Shown here piece by piece: positions 58,145-64,000 of a stretch of 64,000 nucleotides of DNA. The stretch comes from Fallopia convolvulus (lineage: Eukaryota; Streptophyta; Magnoliopsida; Caryophyllales; Polygonaceae). Position numbers and translations under genes: made by a program. Position 1 is the first letter of the stretch. Each line of letters starts with the position of its first letter. Below the pieces are notes generated by a model. The model searched no databases. It was not told the origin of the DNA and was given only the letters and a program-made list of their open reading frames with translations. The DNA is taken from NCBI GenBank assembly GCA_964016875.1, contig OZ024719.1, positions 64,055,224-64,119,223 of the forward strand, written 5' to 3'.

Positions 58145-59303
58145 CCAATGTAAGTTCGTCGGGCTAATGACGTGAAAAATAGTGCTTACGGGAGACAACC
58201 CGCTTTAGTTTTTCCTTCTTAGTGCTTTTTGTTAGTTTTCTTTTGACTTCTTTTTAGTGTAGAGTTAAGCTTGCAGAATAGAATGTCTTATGAAAGTGCT
58301 ACAGGAGTTGGGTCGATAATGAAGAGAGCAAAATGTTGCCTAGACAGGTTCCATACCGACCCCCACTACGAAAAATTCGAAAAGGCGTGCCGACCCTAGG
58401 TAAGTGCCTTAAAACCTAAAAACTTCTTTTGTTTCTCTTTCACCTCACCTCCTCTACCACCAAACGCACCCTTTTCTCTCAAGTCTCCATTGCCACTATC
58501 AAGAAACCTTCGCACCACGCACCACCAAGAACTCGTTGTCACAACCACCACACCACACGGTCTCGCGTCCCACACCAGCTCGCAACCGCCCCACCCCGGT
58601 ACCGAGCAAACTCCACTTTTGTTCGTTACCAATTCACACCCCCTCGTTACAAATCTCTATTTTTCACTCTTCATTCTCGGATCTCTGGTATGTTTTCTCA
58701 ACCTTAAATCTTAAATTAAATTGTGCTTGAGTTTTCATGGTGATTTTTGAATGATTTACATGCCTAGATCTAGGTCTAAGTTTGAATTTTTCATGCTCAA
58801 ATTTTTGCTCTTTGATTGGATATTGTTGATATGATAAGATGCACAATGTTCCTTCATGATTACAATCCCATTGAATTTATGATGTATAATTGTGCTTGTT
58901 CTTGCTTAATTTCATTCAACACCATGTTATGGCAATTTTTGCAGGATTTGATAGGTTTTTGAATAAGTATGGGGTTGTGGTTGCTTGGTTGTGTAGAAAT
59001 TGTTAGGATTCATGCTTGAATAAGGCTTTTATGTGTGTTGCGTGGTTTGAAATCGAGGCATTGACCTTCGATTTTTGGTTTAAATGCCCCGAATACGGGC
59101 TAGATACCAACCCCCTCAGGGTCGGTATCGACCTTGTCTTCACCTTACAACAGTCTTTATTTCCAGGGAGCTCGATACCGACCCCCCAGAATGCTAAAAT
59201 CTATATGCACGAGCTTGGTTTCAACTTAAGTATGGGGTTCTCTGGTGTGTTATTTTCATGAGTAGATCTTATCTTGATTTGTTTGTGTTTCTACAGATTC
59301 TCA
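58145..59303. other. Element A spacer between integrase and downstream ORF
   Basis: Starts with the block GCTTACGGGAGACAACCCGC (about 58185), parallel to B at 51536. A CT- and CACC-rich stretch (58430-58640) and several palindromes (58598, 59121, 59172) follow. It ends with a possible intron acceptor CTACAG before the ORF at 59304. Confidence 0.6.
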
Positions 59304-60827
59304 ATGGCAAGTACAAGCCGAGCAAGCAAGAGGGCGGGCAAGAGAACAAAAAGGGCCAGTCCATTTCCCTTTCTATCATCATCACCCTCTCCATCTCCAC
59401 CACGTAAAGATCATGTGGTGTTGAAGACCGCTAAGCAACGAGAGATATACGACATTGTCTTCAACAAACCTCACCACGCAAGATGGTTTTCAAGGGTCGT
59501 TGGAAAGCAGTTGGGAATCTATGAGGACCTCAAGCACGCCTTCTCCATCATTGGTGTGGCTCACCTCCTAAAATTCGAAGAAATCCCTCACTACCCGGCC
59601 CTTACGTTTGAATTCGTGGTCACCCTCCATACCCAGTTTAAGAATAAGAGTTCAGTGGGGAAGATTAGATTCAGGCTCGGGAATGAGGATTACGAGCTCA
59701 CCATGTCCGAGTTCAACACTCTTCTCCACTTTCCTAACCCCTCCCGTGATTACTAAGTACCAAACGACTTTAAAGTTGCAGAAACATGGGGTTACATCAC
59801 AGGGGAAATTAGTCCCACAACACCCGCCCTCCCTGGTTCTCACATATTCAATCCGCTTTTCCGCATCATCCTTCGGATTCCGGGCTCCACTATTTGGCCC
59901 CAAAAGGAGCTATCTCGGCCAACAAGAACGGAGATTGGATGTCTTCGCACCATGCTCTTTAAAAACCCCGCTCCTATGAACTTGGGGTACGAATTGGTGA
60001 CATATGTGGAGCAACAAGGAGCACAACTTTCAGGGATCTAGTTTGGGGGGTTGGTGACCCTCTTAGCTTTGGCTTGTAAGATCGACCTTACATGCTACAG
60101 TGCACTCCGTTCACAAAAGCTAGGCACAAACTAATGGGTATCTTCATGGATTTTTCAGAAATGCCAGGAGGGAATCACCACTACGGTCCATGGTCGCCAA
60201 GTGTTAGTCGCGTCGGATAAGATGGAGCTCTTGTACCTCCCCAATTGGTATGAGACTTGGACTTCCACACCATTTTCGCTGGCTAAGAAGCCTCAAGATG
60301 ATCCTTCATTAAGGATATCTAGGTCTCGGTACGAGAGGGAGGAGGACAACATGAAAGAAGATGATCCAGCCGATGTTGAAGAGGTCGATACCGAGCGTTA
60401 TGGCTTCGAAACCGAGGGGATGGCCGATGCTGATGGCAACATCATCGTGCCAGAGGAGTACAATATTGTGATATATAACCCCGATAACGACCCTCGTTTC
60501 CAACAGAATCATCCTGGTATCGAGCGTCAACAACGCCAACACCAGCGCAGTAACGATGCCTCCAGCTCCGATACTCCTCCACAGTGGGCGACTTATTTGG
60601 CTTCCCGGATGCAACAGTTGTGTCTACATCAGTACCACATACATGATCAGATGAATCAGTGGCAAGAGGCTTATGCAACTCGGATGGCAGTTGAGGATGA
60701 GCGTCACCGGATGGCTGAGTCTCGCTGGAGGACAAGTGAGGAGCGCTAGGCGAAAAATGAAGAACCTTGGCGCACCACCACTGAGTTCATGGAGAACTTC
60801 GAGCGCTACTTTCCGCCCAAGCGCTGA
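59304..60827 (+). pseudogene. Element A downstream ORF (Athila extra ORF), nonsense-riddled
   Basis: One continuous frame of 508 codons from ATG 59304 to TGA 60825, broken by at least four stops (TAA 59754, TAG 60039, TAA 60132, TAG 60747) and no obvious shift. It starts MASTSRASKRAGKRTKRASP (basic, Ser/Pro-rich), then HVVLKTAKQREIYDIVFNKP and KIRFRLGNEDYELTMSEFNT. The C-terminal third is acidic, then Gln/Arg-rich. It sits in the position of the extra (env-position) ORF of Athila elements, but I see no signal peptide or membrane segment. Function unknown. Confidence 0.65.
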
Positions 60828-62070
60828 TTTCTCTCTCCTTTTCAAGGATGTTTCAAGGAATGTTTCCACGACTTCAACAACCACTTTGTGAGTTCATTTT
60901 CTTTTCCCAATCTCTTTCTTTTGCCTTACTTTGTTTCTACAGTGGGGACACTGTATTCCTTAAGTATGGGGTGGGGAGGGAAAAGAAAACTTGTGTGTTC
61001 TTGTGTTTTTGTTTTCAATTTTTTTTTTGTCTTGTTTGTTGGTTTTTAGTTGTTTTAGTTGCTTTCCTTTGCATAAAAATGAAAAAAAATGAAAAAAATG
61101 AAATTTTTTGAAAAACCACAAAAAGATTTTAGAGCGGATAAGTACCCTTGATTTTATGGTTCTATAACTACTTTTGCTTTCATGATCATGTAATTCCTCT
61201 TAGCATGTTTTTGATAGTTTAGCCTGAATCTCATGATGAAATGTTTTTAGTTGTGAATTAGCATGTGATGAAACTGAGTGCATATGACTTTTAGCATGAG
61301 TTTATTGCAATCCAACAAAAATGACCCTGTGAGCTTATTTAGCCTTGTTACCGACCCCAGTGGGGTCGGTACCAATCCTTTCCAGTGAAAAAAAATCCAA
61401 AAGAAAAAAATGCAGAAAACTAAGAAAAGTGGGAAGAGAAAAAAACAATGTGTGCAAAGTGCCATTACAGATATTACCAACAGTTTCTTAATGCATATTT
61501 TTATGAGATTTTCTAGGATTTTAATTGGTGAGCTTAAAAGAAAAGTGAAGTTTGGTATGTTCTTTTATGAGAGTTTTGGATGTGTGAATTTTTAGGAGTC
61601 TTTGTTCTCGAATATTATTAGCACCACATGCCCAAAATATTTCCACACCTATTGTCATTACCAAGCCCGATTACAACCCGACTGAATGGAAGCTTCTATG
61701 AAGTTTTTCATTGAGCCTAAGTTCTCTTGATGATCTTTGCTTGTTTTGACAATCTTTGGTGGAGAGTTTGGTGATATAACTTACAATTTCTATGAGTTTT
61801 TGCATGTTTGATTGAGTTGAGAGTTGAACTTATAAGTCTAAACACATGAGAGTTGAGTGAAACACTTTATCCTTAGTGAGGTTGGATTGTGATTTCTTAT
61901 GTCTATTTGTTGTTCATATATGTGTGATGACGTTAAAAGGCACTTGCTATTTTCACTAATGCTTTGATGTTGTTTTTTGATGAGGGTTATTACTTGATGA
62001 AATGTGTTGTTGGTTTTGGTTTATGTTTAGTGATTGCTTGAGGACAATCAAGCATAAGTATGGTGTATTT
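60828..62070. other. Element A 3' untranslated region
   Basis: Non-coding. Contains a near-perfect hairpin ACCGACCCC-AGT-GGGGTCGGT (61350-61370) and blocks shared with B's 3' region. It ends AAGTATGGTGTATTT before the LTR, the polypurine-tract position. Confidence 0.7.
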
Positions 62071-63486
62071 TGATGTTCGTGTTTTTAGCTTAGTTTTTAA
62101 GTGTTTTCTTGGTTGTTTAGTATAGTTTAAGTTGTGTTTATGTGTTAGTTTTGTGTCTGTTTAAGATGAGTTTGCATATTTTGAGAAAAGTATGTAAGCT
62201 ACTCTATTTTTGTGTTTTTCTGTAGTTTTTTGACGCAAATTGGAGCATTCTGGACGAATTGAGATAGAGAGGAGACAGAGGAGCATGGCGAGCTAGAAAG
62301 GAAACAAGGACGTTGGAAAAGGTCCCGGAAAATCCAAAAGAAGCTGTGAAAAAGTACAAAGGAATAGAGCAAAACAGGCTCGTTATCGACCGTGTGGGTT
62401 CGGTACCGAGGCGTGCAGCAAACAAGAGTTGGCAAAAATTCAGCAAGAGTCTGCCGACCCTGATAGGGTCGACATCGAAGTCCCCACTGTCGGTAGGCGT
62501 AGCCGACATTCGAGTTTTTAATGCTTTTATTCCGTTATCTTTTAGTTTTACAAAGTTCTATCTTTATGGAAACTTTTTAGATAGCTTTTCTAGTATAAAT
62601 ACTCTTGTCTTTAGTAGTTAGAAGAGGAGTTGGACACGTGAGAAGGAAGGACACAATTGTATTCTCGTTTTCTAGTTTATGAGAGACCGGTTTAGGAGAG
62701 AATTTTGTGTCTTGTGATTCAAGTAAGTTTATTTTCAATCTAAAGACATGTCTTTATTCAAATATTCTACTTGTTTATGTTTAAGCATGTATGAGTAGTC
62801 ACTATTCTAGGATTGGGGTTGAAAACTTGACATGATTGTGCGTGAATGGTGTGTAATGAATAATTGAATGCCTTCTATCTTTCCTCTGCTTGTTTTATGC
62901 TTATGCTTTGACAAAAGTCGAAGTAATTTTGTTTCTTAATCGAAAGAGAAAGTTATGAACTTGAATGTTGATAATGTTTGATAACGAAAGTTACAAAGTT
63001 TGGATTAAAAATAAGTAGAAAGTGAATTGATTTATGAAAGTTGATTGATTTGCTTGTTTTAATCAACGAAAGTTGATGACTTTATATTCAAGGCATGATA
63101 TTTATGATTCAAACTATCTCGATTGCATGATTATGTCGTGGTAGACCCTTGTCCTAGATCTTTTTCCTTTATTTGAAAGTTCATATCATACTCTGTTTCA
63201 CATCGGTATCGAGGCTCTGTAAGTCAGTACTGGACATGTGTTTATCTGGTTTTGATTTGTGCTTTGTCTGTTGAAGTCTGCCTCATTACCGAGTCTTTAG
63301 GGTCGGTACCGAGCTGGTACCGAGACGTGTTTAACTGTTTTGCTTTGTTGTGTTCCTTGCTCAGTTTAGTTTTCCATTGTTTGTTTTTAGTTTGGTAATT
63401 AAACGCAACCTTGCTTCCCGTAGACGATCTTGACTCCCTATACTCAGCGGGGTCTTGACTATAAATTTATTTGTTGTTAAGTAAAT
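62071..63486 (+). repeat. Element A 3' LTR, 3'-end truncated
   Basis: Starts TGATGTTCGTG. It matches the 5' LTR until AAGTAAAT at 63486, then diverges, so about 17 terminal bases are missing. TATA-like TATAAATA near 62594. Confidence 0.88.
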
Positions 63487-63686
63487 TCGTACTTTTTTCG
63501 TTTTGTTTTACTCCCTCCCCCCCCCCCCCCCCCCCCCCGTTTTTTCAATCTTGATTCCTTTTGTTTTTGGGCCCGCTAGAAATATCCTCCTGACTTTCAC
63601 TCAAGGCAAGGGCGCTTACATCTTCGACCCCCAAATCCCGCTAATATCGGGATCCACATGGGTAGATATTGTTGTTGTTGTTGATT
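63487..63686 (+). mobile_element. 3' tail of the RTE LINE (or Au-type SINE tail) beyond element A
   Basis: AAGGCAAGGGCGCTTACATC, then GACCCCCAAATCCCG, a GGGATCCACATGGG motif and (TTG)n at about 63668-63682. This is the common 3' end of plant RTE LINEs and of SINEs that use them. It contains a C homopolymer. Confidence 0.6.
63517..63538. repeat. C homopolymer
   Basis: 22 consecutive C after CTCCCT. It could be real, or a sequencing or assembly artefact. Confidence 0.8.
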
Positions 63687-63689
63687 TTC

Positions 63690-64000
63690 ATCAAAATCAA
63701 TTGTCCTATGTGCATCAAAACCATTTGTATGTATATCAAAACAACTAAAAATGTATATTGTTTGGTTGACATCAACATTAATTATATGTGCATCAAAATT
63801 AGTCGAATGTGCATCAAAACATGGTGTATGTATATATTTGAGTGTGAATCATGTGCAACCTTGAAGTTATTTATAATATGAGGCTCACTATTGGTCGTTG
63901 GATGAACTCCATCTACGATCCTTATTAAAAGTACATCGTAAAATATCAAAAGTGCATTCAAATTATGAATGCACTTTTGATGCTTTACGATGCACCATAA
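63690..64000. repeat. TGTGCATCAAAA-rich repeat with terminal palindrome
   Basis: GCATCAAAA/TATCAAAA motifs recur at intervals of roughly 15-40 bases. A hairpin at 63934-63992 has 26-base arms (CATCGTAAAATATC... and ...GCTTTACGATG) with two mismatches and a 7-base loop. It is the continuation of the repeat seen at 42535-42640. Confidence 0.7.

Larger units (their letters stand above)
44673..63320. repeat. Dispersed CGNTANCG palindrome family within elements A and B
   Basis: About three dozen exact CGNTANCG sites by eye plus several one-off variants. Examples: 47546 (CGGTACCG), 47567 (CGATATCG), 48367 and 48389 (CGTTAACG), 50272, 51726, 51747, 52650, 52670, 54832, 56591, 56612 and 62399. Flanks are usually GGTC/GGCTC on the left and ACC/AGG on the right. 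They occur in LTRs, coding and non-coding parts, often in pairs 10-25 bases apart. Confidence 0.85.
44373..63486 (+). mobile_element. Athila-type Ty3/gypsy retrotransposon A, with element B nested inside
   Basis: LTRs in direct orientation at 44373-45783 and 62071-63486; primer-binding site TGGCGCCGTTGC; gag with a zinc knuckle; PR-RT-RNase H-IN order; a further ORF after IN; and a long 3' region ending in GTATGGTGTATTT before the LTR. These features mark the Athila lineage. B (48083-54703) interrupts the protease. The right LTR lacks its last about 17 bases, so no duplication can be checked; the left flank is CTTAT. Multiple stops and shifts make A non-coding today. Confidence 0.9.

Noticed and set aside
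60201..60749. Independent 182-codon gene
   Set aside because: It is in the same frame as the ORF starting at 59304 and is one segment of that nonsense-broken element ORF.
44673..63320. Palindromes as engineered restriction sites (KpnI GGTACC, HpaI GTTAAC, EcoRV GATATC)
   Set aside because: The sites are degenerate, mixed and embedded in natural element sequence; no vector sequence is present.

Overview
This is nuclear DNA from a flowering plant, most likely a eudicot. The evidence is multi-exon genes with GT-AG introns, plant-specific families (an RBOH NADPH oxidase, a LURP-one-related protein, a TOPP-like PP1) and many plant retroelements. There is no bacterial operon structure and no CRISPR array. 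Three host genes are well supported: an RBOHE-like oxidase on the minus strand at the left edge (1-4732, C-terminal part outside the window), a LURP-one-related gene on plus (25715-27258), and a type-1 protein phosphatase catalytic subunit on plus (37887-41769). They belong to unrelated pathways and show no sign of joint control.

The rest is mostly mobile DNA. 8135-14468 is a complete but broken Copia element on minus, with target-site duplication TAGTT and nearly identical LTRs. 17.5-22.3 kb holds hAT-type MITEs with 8-bp duplications and a 5'-truncated L1 fragment with a perfect 17-bp duplication. 29987-35235 is a giant inverted repeat (arms about 2.0 and 2.3 kb, spacer 0.94 kb). Each arm carries an outward LTR-like promoter and an inward gene for a protein like the 'putative gypsy type transposon' family. 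A decayed Copia fragment abuts its right end.

42.5-64 kb is a nest at least four layers deep. A TGTGCATCAAAA-rich repeat holds an RTE-type LINE. The LINE holds a hAT MITE (43317-43916) and an approximately 19-kb Athila-type Ty3/gypsy element A (44373-63486). A's protease domain holds a second, pol-less Athila-type element B (48083-54703). Removing B and one copy of its CAATT duplication rejoins A's protease reading frame exactly.

Two observations stand out. First, A and B carry dozens of copies of a short palindrome, CGNTANCG, usually extended to GGTCGNTANCGACC and often paired as GACCC...GGGTC hairpins. It occurs in the LTRs, in gag, in protein linkers and in the untranslated 3' region. Second, B's two LTRs are strongly divergent although B has a perfect target-site duplication and must be younger than A, whose own LTRs are much more alike. 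All statements come from reading the sequence; no database search or alignment program was run.
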